This document shows, one piece after another, positions 16,548 to 24,461 of a DNA stretch of 64,000 nucleotides. The translations under genes and the position numbers were made by a program. The DNA comes from Azospirillum sp. TSO35-2 (GTDB lineage: Bacteria > Pseudomonadota > Alphaproteobacteria > Azospirillales > Azospirillaceae). Below the pieces are notes generated by a model, which worked only from the letters and a program-made list of their open reading frames with translations, was not told where the DNA came from and did not search any database. The stretch is from contig NZ_LGRA01000021.1 in assembly GCF_003116095.1 (NCBI RefSeq), forward strand, positions 662,759 through 726,758, written 5' to 3'. Position 1 is the stretch's first letter, and the number at the start of each line of letters is the position of its first letter.

Positions 16548-17513
16548 CGCCGCGAGACGGCGTTCCCGCGCCCGCAGGCGTTCGCGATGCGCGGTGTAGA
16601 GACCGCTGGCGATGATCACCCCGGTCCCGACGAAGGTCCAATGATCGGGCACGGCGCCGAACACCAGGAAGCCCAGCGCCGTCGACCAGATCAGCTGGAC
16701 GTAGGTGAAGGGCGCCAGCACCGACGCCTCGCCCTGGCGGTAGGCCAGGATCAGCAGCCACTGCGACAGCGTGTAGATCAACCCGATGAACACCCCCAGC
16801 AGCATCTGCCACGCCGTCGGCATCTGGAATTCCAGCGGCAGCAGGGCGGTCAGGGCGATGAAGCCGGTCAGCGCGCTCCACACCAGGGTGGTCAGCGGGT
16901 TCTCCTGCGCCGTCATCATCCGCGTCACCACCAGCCCGAAGGCCCAGCTCGCCGCGGTCAGCACCGGCAGCAGCGAGGTCGGATGGAAGCTGGCGCCGCC
17001 CGGCCGGATGACGATCAGCACGCCGGCCAAACCGACCAGCAGCGCCGCCCAGCGGCGGATGCCGACCGTCTCGCCCAGCAGCAGGATCGACAGCGCCGTT
17101 ACGAACACCGGCGAGACGAAGCTGATCGCCGCCGCCTCGGCCAGCGGCAGGTGCCGCATCGCCATGATGAAGAACAGCGCCGACCCCAGCATGCCCAGGC
17201 CGCGCAGCACCTGCAGCCCCGGCCGCACCGTCCGCAGCACCCGCGTCGACCCGCCGCGCAGCGCCAGCGGCATCACCAGCGCGGTGAAGACGACGTAGCG
17301 CAGCCAGGCGATCTCGATCGGCGGCAGCGACTGGCCGAGATACTTGGCCGTCGCGTCGGAACAGGACAGGCAGGCCACCGCGGCGATCACCAGCAGGATC
17401 GCCCGGAACGGGTCCTCCGCCCGGCGGGCGGGCGAAGGAACCGTCGGTTCGATGGGCGTCTGCGGGGCGTTCGCCGGCAACGGGCCGGGGTCGCGTGATG
17501 AGCTGTCGGGCAT
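16545..17513 (-). CDS. EamA/DMT-family transporter in the uronate operon
   Basis: The 322-residue protein has ten predicted membrane helices in two EamA repeats, the second beginning near VLTAASWAFGLVVTRMM. A 30-residue proline-rich N-terminal tail precedes the first helix. The DMT superfamily exports or imports small metabolites, and sequence alone does not set the substrate. The gene begins 34 bases after uxaA and precedes kdgK by 100 bases, so it is expressed with uronate catabolism. It could move a uronate or export an intermediate; this is inference. A tandem repeat covers its stop codon. Confidence 0.85.
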   Translation of the reverse strand: MPDSSSRDPGPLPANAPQTPIEPTVPSPARRAEDPFRAILLVIAAVACLSCSDATAKYLGQSLPPIEIAWLRYVVFTALVMPLALRGGSTRVLRTVRPGLQVLRGLGMLGSALFFIMAMRHLPLAEAAAISFVSPVFVTALSILLLGETVGIRRWAALLVGLAGVLIVIRPGGASFHPTSLLPVLTAASWAFGLVVTRMMTAQENPLTTLVWSALTGFIALTALLPLEFQMPTAWQMLLGVFIGLIYTLSQWLLILAYRQGEASVLAPFTYVQLIWSTALGFLVFGAVPDHWTFVGTGVIIASGLYTAHRERLRARERRLAA

Positions 17514-17547
17514 GAGGTTCTGTCGGGTTGTGGAAGGGGCGTTCCCC

Positions 17548-19071
17548 TTACATAACCGCTCCCATCTGCCAAGGGGCGAACTCGTCGGCGCCGACGCCCA
17601 ACTCCTCGCTCTTGGTCTTGCGGCCCGACGCCGTGTCGAGCACGAGCTGGAAGATGGCGCGGCCGACCTCCTCGATCGAGGCGTCGCCGCTGGCGATGGC
17701 ACCGCAGTCGATGTCCATGTCGTCGGGCATCTTGCGGAACAGCGCGCTGTTGGTCGCCAGCTTCAGGCTGGGCGTCGGCTTGCAGCCGAAGACCGAGCCG
17801 CGGCCGGTGGTGAAGCACAGCACGTTGGCGCCGCCCGCCACTTGGCCCGTGGCCGACACCGGGTCGTAGCCGGGGGTGTCCATGAAGACGAAGCCCTTGT
17901 CGACGATCGGCTCGGCGTAGCGGTAGACCGCGGTCAGCGGGGTGGTGCCGCCCTTGGCGACCGCGCCCAGCGACTTTTCCAGGATGGTGGTCAGGCCGCC
18001 CTTCTTGTTGCCGGGCGACGGGTTGTTGTTCATCTCGCCGCCGGTGCGGCTGGTGTACTCCTCCCACCAGCCGATGCGGTCGACCAGAGCCTCGCCCACC
18101 TCGCGGCGGACGGCGCGGCGGGTCAGCAGATGCTCGGCGCCATAGACCTCCGGCGTCTCGCTCAGCACGGCGGTGCCACCGTTGCGGACCAGCAGGTCGA
18201 CGGCGTAGCCCAGCGCCGGGTTGGCGGTGATGCCCGAATAGCCGTCGGAGCCGCCACACTGCAGCGCCAGCGTCAGGTGGCTGGCCGGCAGGGTCTGGCG
18301 CTTGACGTCGTTGATCTCCGGCAGCAGCGCCTCGATCCGGCGGATGCCCTCGCGGGCCGCCGCGGCGGTGCCGCCCATGTCCTGGATGCCGATCGGGATC
18401 AGCCGCGCGCCGACCTCGAGCCCGGTGGCCTCGATCAGCTTGTCGATCTGGTTCACCTCGCAGCCGAGGCCCAGCAGGATCACCGCGGCAAAGTTCGGGT
18501 GGCGGGCGTAGCCGGCGATGGTCCGGCGCAGGGTGTCCATCACCTCGCCGCTGCCGGCCATGCCGCAGCCGTAGCCGTGGGTCAGCGCGACGACGCCGTC
18601 GATGTTGGGGTAGGCGGCCAGCGCGGAGCCGCGGAAATGGTCGGCGATCATCCGCGCCGCGGTGGCGGAGCAGTTCACCGAGGTCAGGACGCCGATGTAG
18701 TTGCGGGTGGCGACGCGGCCGTCCGGACGGACATAGCCCAGGAAGGTCGCGCGCTCGGCCTCCGGCACCATCTCGACCGGGTGCACGTCGGCGCCGAAGG
18801 CGTAGTCACGCTCGAAATCGCTGCCCATGCCCATGTTGTGGACGTGGACATGCTCGCCCGGCTGGATCGCCGTGGTGGCGAACCCGATCACCTGGTTGTA
18901 CTTGCGCACCGGCTCGCCGACCGCGATCGGCCGCACCGCGACCTTGTGGCCGGCCGGAACCGCGCCGCTGGTCGCGACCTCGGTGCCGGGAAGCGGCGTG
19001 CCGGGCTCCAGGTCGGCGCCGGCGACGACGACGTTGTCGGCGGGGTGCAGGCGGATGGTCAGCGATGCCAT
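17548..19071 (-). CDS. uxaA: Altronate dehydratase
   Basis: The 507-residue enzyme dehydrates D-altronate to 2-keto-3-deoxygluconate in galacturonate breakdown. Its N-terminal SAF domain (residues 1-95) ends near HVHVHNMGMG, followed by the Fe-dependent catalytic region with GYVRPDGRVATRNYIGVLTS, THGYGCGMAG, LGLGCEVNQID and LQCGGSDGYSGITANPALG. Conserved cysteines in GYGCG, GLGCE and LQCGG are in place. Length matches UxaA. It lies 97 bases behind uxaC. A tagaturonate reductase (UxaB) that would make its substrate is not found beside it. Confidence 0.95.
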   Translation of the reverse strand: MASLTIRLHPADNVVVAGADLEPGTPLPGTEVATSGAVPAGHKVAVRPIAVGEPVRKYNQVIGFATTAIQPGEHVHVHNMGMGSDFERDYAFGADVHPVEMVPEAERATFLGYVRPDGRVATRNYIGVLTSVNCSATAARMIADHFRGSALAAYPNIDGVVALTHGYGCGMAGSGEVMDTLRRTIAGYARHPNFAAVILLGLGCEVNQIDKLIEATGLEVGARLIPIGIQDMGGTAAAAREGIRRIEALLPEINDVKRQTLPASHLTLALQCGGSDGYSGITANPALGYAVDLLVRNGGTAVLSETPEVYGAEHLLTRRAVRREVGEALVDRIGWWEEYTSRTGGEMNNNPSPGNKKGGLTTILEKSLGAVAKGGTTPLTAVYRYAEPIVDKGFVFMDTPGYDPVSATGQVAGGANVLCFTTGRGSVFGCKPTPSLKLATNSALFRKMPDDMDIDCGAIASGDASIEEVGRAIFQLVLDTASGRKTKSEELGVGADEFAPWQMGAVM

Positions 19072-19116
19072 GGGAAGTGTCCTTGAAGAGACTTGCAGGT
19101 AATCCGAAGCGGCCTG

Positions 19117-19148
19117 AAAGCCCCTCTCCCCTGTGGAAGAGGGGCTTT
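19117..19148. terminator. Bidirectional-looking hairpin between uxaC and uxaA
   Basis: Eleven-base arms (AAAGCCCCTCT and AGAGGGGCTTT) enclose a 10-base loop, flanked by T runs on the plus strand. It could partly stop the uxaC transcript, but on the minus strand, which both genes use, the trailing U run is short, so readthrough into uxaA is likely. The CCCCTCT arm also resembles the intergenic repeat at 10571. Confidence 0.5.
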
Positions 19149-19168
19149 TTGCCGTTACAGAGTGCCGA

Positions 19169-20569
19169 TCACAGCTTGTAGGCGTTCTTAGCGAGGCGGT
19201 AGGCGAGGTCGACCGCCAGATCCGCCGCCTCGTCCTCCTCCAGCCGGTGTTCGGCCACCAGACGGGCGAGGAAGCTGCAATCGACGCGGCGCGACACGTC
19301 GTGGCGGGCCGGGATCGAGCAGAAGGCGCGGGTGTCGTCGTTGAAGCCGACGGTGTTGTAGAAACCGGCGGTCTCCGTGACCATCTCGCGGTAGCGGCGC
19401 ATGCCCTCGGGGCTGTCGTGGAACCACCAGGCCGGGCCGACGCGCAGCGCCGGGTAATGGCCGGCCAGCGGAGCCAGCTCGCGGGAATAGCTGTCCTCAT
19501 CCAGGGTGAACAGGATGATGGTCAGGTCGCGCTCGTTGCCGTAGCGGTCGAGCAGCGGCTTCAGCGCCCGCACATACTCGGTGCCGCTCGGGATGTCGGC
19601 GCCCTTGTCGCGGCCGAAGCGGTCGAACACCAGGTTGTTGTGGTTGCGGAAGCTGCCGGGGTGGATCTGCATGACCAGACCGTCTTCCAGGCTCATCCGT
19701 GCCATTTCGGTCAGCATCTGGGCGCGGAACAGCTCGGCCTCATCGGCCGTGGCGCCGCCGCGGCGGACGATGTCGAACAGCTTCTCGGCCTCGGGGCGCG
19801 CCAGGTCGGCGGTCGCCGCCGTCGGGTGGCCGTGGTCGGTCGAGGTGGCGCCGAAGCTCTTGAAATAGAGGCGGCGGTCGGCCAGGGCGGCGAGGTAGCC
19901 GTCCCAGGTCGCGGTGTCCTTGCCGGTGATGCGGCCCAGCTCGGCCAGATTGTCGCGGAAGCCCTCGAACTCGGGATCGACGACCGGGTCGGGACGGAAG
20001 GCGGTGATGACCCGGCCCTTCCAGCCGCTCTCGCGGATCGCCTTGTGATGCTCCAGCGTGTCGAGCGGCGACTCGGTGGTCGCCAGCACTTCGAGGTTGA
20101 AGCGCTCGAACAGGGCGCGCGGGCGGAATTCCGGCTTGCGCAGGCAGGCTTCGATCTGGTCGAAGATGCGGTCGGCGCTGGCGGCGCTCAGGCGCTCGGT
20201 GACGCCGAAGACCGTCTCGAAGGCGTGGGTCAGCCACATCGACGTCGGCGTGCCGCGGAACAGCTTCCAGTTGGAGGCCAGCAGGCGCCAGATCGCGCGC
20301 GAGTCGGACGAGGTCTCCCCGCCGTCCTTGCGCGGAACGCCCAGCTGCTCCAGCGGAATTCCCTGGCTGTACAGCATGCGGAAGGCATAATGGTCGGGCT
20401 TGACGAACAGGCTCGCGGGGTCGGGGAACGCCTCGTTCTTCGCGAACCAGGACGGATCGGTGTGACCGTGCGGGCTGATGATCGGCAGGCCGCTGACTTC
20501 GCCGTACAGGCGCCGCGCGATCGCGCGTTGCGTCGGGTCGCTCGGGAACAGACGGTCAGGGTGAAGCAT
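19169..20569 (-). CDS. uxaC: Uronate isomerase
   Basis: This 466-residue amidohydrolase-fold enzyme isomerises D-galacturonate to D-tagaturonate and D-glucuronate to D-fructuronate. Metal-binding His34 and His36 lie in SPHGHTDP, and family segments such as RMLYSQGIPLEQLG, GNERDLTIILFTLDEDSYSREL and YNTVGFNDDTRAFCSIPARHD are present. Length is normal. It heads the uxaC-uxaA-eamA-kdgK operon, with a promoter overlapping a uronate-type operator about 90 bases upstream, and is divergent from gntR2. Confidence 0.96.
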   Translation of the reverse strand: MLHPDRLFPSDPTQRAIARRLYGEVSGLPIISPHGHTDPSWFAKNEAFPDPASLFVKPDHYAFRMLYSQGIPLEQLGVPRKDGGETSSDSRAIWRLLASNWKLFRGTPTSMWLTHAFETVFGVTERLSAASADRIFDQIEACLRKPEFRPRALFERFNLEVLATTESPLDTLEHHKAIRESGWKGRVITAFRPDPVVDPEFEGFRDNLAELGRITGKDTATWDGYLAALADRRLYFKSFGATSTDHGHPTAATADLARPEAEKLFDIVRRGGATADEAELFRAQMLTEMARMSLEDGLVMQIHPGSFRNHNNLVFDRFGRDKGADIPSGTEYVRALKPLLDRYGNERDLTIILFTLDEDSYSRELAPLAGHYPALRVGPAWWFHDSPEGMRRYREMVTETAGFYNTVGFNDDTRAFCSIPARHDVSRRVDCSFLARLVAEHRLEEDEAADLAVDLAYRLAKNAYKL

Positions 20570-20658
20570 CGGAAGCCTCTGCGCTGCAGGGAAAAGGGAT
20601 GAAGCGGTGTGGGCGAGGGCCGTGTCCGTGCAGGGGACCGTCCATACCGGCTGGCCGT

Positions 20659-20688
20659 ATAATATTAATATATCACTTTAGAATGCAA
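20659..20688 (-). promoter_or_regulatory. Uronate-type operator overlapping promoter (site 4, uxaC operon)
   Basis: This is the best copy of the motif: AATATTAATATATCAC at 20661-20676. On the minus strand TTGCAT (20683-20688) and TATTAT (20659-20664) are 18 bases apart, with the operator over the -10. It lies between uxaC and the divergent gntR2, so it may control both. Confidence 0.75.
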
Positions 20689-20823
20689 GCCCAATCGTAC
20701 CGATCGGCCGCTTTCGATGCATTGGGACACGGCGCCGCGTTTGACCTCGGCAAAGCGGCGCGGGTAGATTGACTGTCAGCCTTACAAGGGGCCGGACGCG
20801 GCCCCCCGCCACGCTTTGCCGGA

Positions 20824-21606
20824 ATGGAGCCATCGTTGAAGAAGGTCGCGACGACACAGGATGAGGGCGGCCTGGCCTCCGCGACAGCGCGTCGCACCGT
20901 GGCGCCGATGCCGTCGGTCCGCCCCACCCGCCGGGCGGTGACGGTGGCGTCGACCATCTACCGCGACCTGCGGTCGGAGATCGTGTCGCTGAAGCGCAAG
21001 CCGGGTGAGCCGATCGCCGAAAAGCAGATCGCCGAGGCCTACGGCGTCAGCCGCACCCCGGTGCGCGAGGCGGTGCTGAAGCTGGCCGACGAAGGGCTGA
21101 TCGAGATCTTCCCGCAGTCCGGCACCTTCGTGTCGCGCATCCCGCTCGACGCCCTGCCGGAGGCGTTCGCCATCCGCAAGGCGCTGGAGGAGGCGACGGT
21201 GCGCTACGCCGCGGAGCGCGCGACCCGCAGCCAGATCGCTATGCTGCGCGCGAATCTGGAACTGCAGCGGGAAATGCAGGAAACGGCGAATTACCAGGGC
21301 TTCCACCAAGCCGACGAAACCTTCCACGCGCTGGTCGCGGAGATCGCCGGCTACCCCGGATTCTGGACGCTGATCCAGCAGACCAAGGTGCAGATCGACC
21401 GCTACCGGCTGCTAACCCTGCCGGTGCGCGGCCGCATCGCCGAGGTGATCGCCGAGCACACCGCCATCGTCGAGGCGCTGGCGGCCAACGACGCGGTCGC
21501 CGCCATCATGGCGCTGGACGCCCATCTCGACGACCTGCAAATCTCGGTCGACGACGTGCGGGCGTCCTACCCGCGCTATTTCACCGCACCCGGCGACCCG
21601 GCCTGA
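20824..21606 (+). CDS. GntR/FadR-family regulator, paralogue 2 of the uronate cluster
   Basis: The 260-residue regulator has its winged HTH at about residues 40-110 (AYGVSRTPVREAVLKLADEG) and an FCD effector domain at about 120-255 (FHQADETFHALVAEIAGYPG, EHTAIVEAL). The HTH differs from the two neighbours' by only a few residues, while the N-terminal tail and FCD domain are more divergent. It is divergent from uxaC and convergent with the kdgF-kduD-kduI operon. The Shine-Dalgarno before the ATG at 20824 is weak, so a later start is possible. A role as galacturonate/unsaturated-uronate repressor fits the position. Confidence 0.9.
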   Translation: MEPSLKKVATTQDEGGLASATARRTVAPMPSVRPTRRAVTVASTIYRDLRSEIVSLKRKPGEPIAEKQIAEAYGVSRTPVREAVLKLADEGLIEIFPQSGTFVSRIPLDALPEAFAIRKALEEATVRYAAERATRSQIAMLRANLELQREMQETANYQGFHQADETFHALVAEIAGYPGFWTLIQQTKVQIDRYRLLTLPVRGRIAEVIAEHTAIVEALAANDAVAAIMALDAHLDDLQISVDDVRASYPRYFTAPGDPA

Positions 21607-21648
21607 GGCGGCACCGGCACCGGCGCCCGCCCCGCCGGCCCTGGTCGA

Positions 21649-22014
21649 TCAGCCGAGGAAGTCCTCGCGGATCGGCGTGAAGATGTCGAGCAGCACGCCC
21701 GGCTCCAGCGCCACCACGCCGTGCATCACGTTCGGCGGCACCATGTAGCCGTCGCCGACGCCGAGCCGCTTCGTCCGGCCGTCGATGGTGACGTCGAACG
21801 CCCCCTTCTCGACCACGGCGCACTGGACGTGCGGGTGGCGGTGCTGGGGGCCGATGGCGCCGGTTTCGAACTCGACCCGCACCATCATCATCGTCTCGTT
21901 GTGCCCGAGGATCTTGCGGCGCACCCCGTCGCCCAGCTCCTGCCAGGGGATGTCGGCGTCGGTCACGAAGACGTCGGTGGGCTGGATGGCGGTGGGCTGC
22001 ATGGTGGTCGTCAT
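21649..22014 (-). CDS. kdgF: KdgF-like cupin, unsaturated uronate ketonising protein
   Basis: This 121-residue single-domain cupin has metal-binding residues in the KdgF pattern: His58, His60 and Gln64 (GPQHRHPHVQ) and His98 (PPNVMHGV). KdgF proteins convert 4,5-unsaturated galacturonate to its linear keto form (DKI), which KduI then isomerises. It is the third gene of kduI-kduD-cupin, 35 bases behind kduD, which supports the KdgF role. Cupins are functionally diverse, so the assignment rests mainly on motif spacing and context. Confidence 0.82.
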   Translation of the reverse strand: MTTTMQPTAIQPTDVFVTDADIPWQELGDGVRRKILGHNETMMMVRVEFETGAIGPQHRHPHVQCAVVEKGAFDVTIDGRTKRLGVGDGYMVPPNVMHGVVALEPGVLLDIFTPIREDFLG

Positions 22015-22049
22015 CGCGTCAGTCTCCCCAGTTGAGTGTCCAGCGTCCG

Positions 22050-22808
22050 TCAGCGTGCCAGCCAGCCGCCGTCGACCGGCAGGATGGTGCCGTGGACATA
22101 GTCCGACGCGGCGGAAGCCAGGAACACCGCCGGGCCGCCCAGGTCGGCCGGGACACTCCAGCGCCCGGCGGGGATGCGGCCGAGGATCTCGGTGTTGCGC
22201 TGTGGGTCGCTACGAAGTTGCGCGGTGTTGTTGGTCTCGACATAGCCCGGCGCGATGGCGTTCACGTTGATGCCCTTGCCCGCCCATTCGCAGGCCAGCA
22301 GCTTGGTGAGGCCGGCGACGCCGCTCTTCGACGCGGTGTAGGACGGTACGCGGATGCCGCCCTGGAAGGACAGCATCGAGGCGATGTTGATGATCTTGCC
22401 CTTGCCACCGCGGCCGATGACATGGCGGCCGAAGGCCTGGCAGAGGAAGAACACCGACTTCAGGTTCACGTCCATCACCGCGTCCCAGTCGTCTTCGGTG
22501 AAGTCGAGGGAATCGGCGCGGCGGATGATGCCGGCGTTGTTGACCAGGATGTCCAGCCCGCCCAGGCCCGCCACCGCCTGCTCGACGACGCCGGGGAGGG
22601 GGGCGATGCTGGAAACGTCGGCCGGGATGGCGAGGAAGCGGCGGCCCAGCCGCTCCACCATCGCCTGGGTTTCGTCGGGCGCGCTGCGGCCGGCCACGGC
22701 AATGTCGGCGCCGGCCCCGGCCAGCGCCACCGCGATGGCTTGCCCGATGCCGGTGTTGGCGCCGGTCACCAGCGCCACCGTGCCGCTCAGATCGAAGGGG
22801 GTGGTCAT
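22050..22808 (-). CDS. kduD: 2-dehydro-3-deoxy-D-gluconate 5-dehydrogenase (KduD-type SDR)
   Basis: The 252-residue classical SDR reduces the DKII product of KduI to 2-keto-3-deoxygluconate using NAD(P)H. It has the cofactor motif TGANTGIGQAIAV (near residue 15), NNAG near 90, and the catalytic Ser...YTASK (Tyr about 155). The PGYVETNNTAQLR and GRWSVPADLGGPAVFLAS segments match KduD. It begins 14 bases behind kduI and precedes the KdgF-like cupin, completing a pectin/unsaturated-uronate set. Confidence 0.93.
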   Translation of the reverse strand: MTTPFDLSGTVALVTGANTGIGQAIAVALAGAGADIAVAGRSAPDETQAMVERLGRRFLAIPADVSSIAPLPGVVEQAVAGLGGLDILVNNAGIIRRADSLDFTEDDWDAVMDVNLKSVFFLCQAFGRHVIGRGGKGKIINIASMLSFQGGIRVPSYTASKSGVAGLTKLLACEWAGKGINVNAIAPGYVETNNTAQLRSDPQRNTEILGRIPAGRWSVPADLGGPAVFLASAASDYVHGTILPVDGGWLAR

Positions 22809-22822
22809 GGCGGCGGCGTCCT

Positions 22823-23659
22823 TCAGCGCAGCCGGTCCATGGCGACGAAGTCCATGTCGGTGAAGTCCTGGTTGTCGCCGGCCATCGCCCAGATGAAGGT
22901 GTAGTTGCGGGTGCCGACACCGGAATGTATCGACCAGGGCGGCGAGATCACCGCCTGCTCGTTGGCGACCACGATGTGGCGGGTCTGCTCCGGCTCGCCC
23001 ATCAGGTGGATGACGCGGGCGTCATCCGGCAGGTCGAAGTAGAAATAGACCTCGCAACGCCGGTCGTGGGTGTGGCACGGCATCGTGTTCCACATGTTGT
23101 TCGGCTTCAGCACCGTCATACCCAGCACCAGCTGCGCGGTGCGGCAGACGTCCGGGTGAATCATCTGGTAGATGGTGCGCTCGTTCGACTGGGCCGGGTC
23201 GCCCAAATGCACCGCCTTGGCTTGGCCGATGGAGATCTTCATCGTCTCGAACCGGGCGTGGGCCGGGGCGCTGTTCAGATAGAACTTGGCCGGATCGCGG
23301 CGGTCCAGGCTCTCGAACCGGACGTCCTTGCTGCCCATGGCGACGTAGAGCGCGTCGCGCGGCTCCAGGTTGAACACCGCGCCGTCCACGGTGACCCGGC
23401 CGGGGCCGCCGACGTTGACGACGCCCAGTTCGCGCCGGTCGAGGAAGTTGGGCGACCCGATCTCCTTCGACGATTCCAGCGTGATCGGCCCGGCGACCGG
23501 CAGCGCGCCGCCGACGACGAAGCGGTCGATGTGGCTGTAGGTCAGCACCGTCTCGTCCGCCTCGAACAGGGTCGGGACCAGGAAATGGTCGCGCAGCGTC
23601 TCGGAATCGAAGTTGCGCACCGCGTCGGGGTGGGAAGCGTGCCGGACGGAGATTTTCAT
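22823..23659 (-). CDS. kduI: 5-keto-4-deoxyuronate isomerase
   Basis: This 278-residue cupin-fold enzyme, the exact usual length of KduI, isomerises DKI to DKII. Family sequence is strong: RHASHPDAVRNFDSETLRDHFL, NLEPRDALYVAMGSKDV, and metal-binding MPCHTHDRRCEVYFYFDL and SPPWSIHSGVGTRNYTFIW. AAGGATC precedes the ATG. It heads kduI-kduD-kdgF, with an operator-overlapped promoter about 150 bases upstream, and is divergent from mgsA. Confidence 0.97.
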   Translation of the reverse strand: MKISVRHASHPDAVRNFDSETLRDHFLVPTLFEADETVLTYSHIDRFVVGGALPVAGPITLESSKEIGSPNFLDRRELGVVNVGGPGRVTVDGAVFNLEPRDALYVAMGSKDVRFESLDRRDPAKFYLNSAPAHARFETMKISIGQAKAVHLGDPAQSNERTIYQMIHPDVCRTAQLVLGMTVLKPNNMWNTMPCHTHDRRCEVYFYFDLPDDARVIHLMGEPEQTRHIVVANEQAVISPPWSIHSGVGTRNYTFIWAMAGDNQDFTDMDFVAMDRLR

Positions 23660-23803
23660 CGCAAAGGATCCTTCGACGTGTGAGCGGCCGGCGATCGCGC
23701 GCCATCGCCTGGAAGAAACAGGTGGAGGGCATCGGTCCCGGGGCAAGGCGCCGCCATGGGGACCAGGGCGCCGCAGCGGTCGGGATGCGGCCTCGGTCAC
23801 CAC

Positions 23804-23833
23804 ATCATACTAATATACTAGTGTGCGTCGCAA
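23804..23833 (-). promoter_or_regulatory. Uronate-type operator overlapping promoter (site 5, kduI operon)
   Basis: The core TAATATACTAG (23811-23821) lies between TTGCGA (minus strand, 23828-23833) and TATGAT (23804-23809), spaced by 18 bases. Confidence 0.68.
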
Positions 23834-23946
23834 GGCCCAATGATGGAAGGCCGGACATTTCACGGCACGGAGAATTCGTGGTAGGACGTCGTCGTCGGAC
23901 GCCGCCGAGGGGTGCGCGCAGCCGCCGCGTTGCGTGCGGCGGCGGA

Positions 23947-23959
23947 CTGATATATTAGG
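23947..23959 (+). promoter_or_regulatory. Uronate-type operator (site 6, mgsA)
   Basis: CTGATATATTA (23947-23957) is the motif in reverse complement, 30 bases before the mgsA ATG, oriented for plus-strand transcription. TATATT within it could be a -10, with TTGCGT about 15-16 bases upstream, a shorter spacing than at the other sites. Confidence 0.55.
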
Positions 23960-23988
23960 TGAGGCTCTTCGTCCGGAGGACATGGTCC

Positions 23989-24423
23989 ATGACCCGCAAG
24001 CGCATCGCCCTCGTTGCCCACGACGCCCGCAAGGCCGATCTCATCGCCTGGATCGGCGTCAACATCCAGGCGCTCGACGGGCACGCCTTCTGGGCGACCG
24101 GCACCACCGGCCAGAAGGTGCGCGACGCCCAGCCGGGGCTGGACGTGACCCCGCTGAAGAGCGGCCCGCTGGGCGGCGACCAGCAGATCGGCGCGCTGAT
24201 CGCCGAGGGGCGGATCGACCTGCTGATCTTCTTCGTCGACCCGATGACGGCGCAGCCGCACGACGTCGACGTGAAGGCGCTGACCCGGCTGGCGACGCTC
24301 TACAACATCCCGATGGCCTGCAACGAGGCGACCGCCGACATGATCGTCTCGTCGCCGCTGTTCTCCAGCGGCTACATCCCGCGCGCGGCGAACTTCCTGG
24401 ATTACGAAACCCGCAAGGTCTGA
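23989..24423 (+). CDS. mgsA: Methylglyoxal synthase
   Basis: The 144-residue enzyme converts dihydroxyacetone phosphate to methylglyoxal and phosphate. Catalytic and phosphate-binding residues are conserved: ALVAHDARK (His11), SGPLGGDQQIGA (Asp64), FFVDPMTAQPHDVDVKAL (Asp84, His91) and the C-terminal NIPMACNEATAD. Length is slightly under the usual 150. GGAGGA lies 8 bases before the ATG at 23989. Its place between kduI and gntR3, with a motif copy in its promoter, ties a phosphate-releasing triose bypass to uronate catabolism, which is unusual. The function itself is firmly indicated by motifs. Confidence 0.95.
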   Translation: MTRKRIALVAHDARKADLIAWIGVNIQALDGHAFWATGTTGQKVRDAQPGLDVTPLKSGPLGGDQQIGALIAEGRIDLLIFFVDPMTAQPHDVDVKALTRLATLYNIPMACNEATADMIVSSPLFSSGYIPRAANFLDYETRKV

Positions 24424-24435
24424 CGATCCCGGCCG

Positions 24436-24458
24436 GCCCCCGGCGTCACCCCGGGGGC
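24436..24458. terminator. Hairpin between convergent mgsA and gntR3
   Basis: Eight-base arms (GCCCCCGG and CCGGGGGC) enclose a 7-base loop within the 38-base gap between two convergent stop codons. It lacks a clear U run on either side, so a terminator role is likely from position but not certain. Confidence 0.5.
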
Positions 24459-24461
24459 GCT

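Larger units (their letters stand above)
23660..23988. other. Divergent kduI/mgsA regulatory region
   Basis: These 329 bases contain two copies of the uronate-type motif, one by each gene, and no coding region that I can support. The two sites are in opposite orientations about 135 bases apart, so one regulator could control both directions. Confidence 0.6.
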
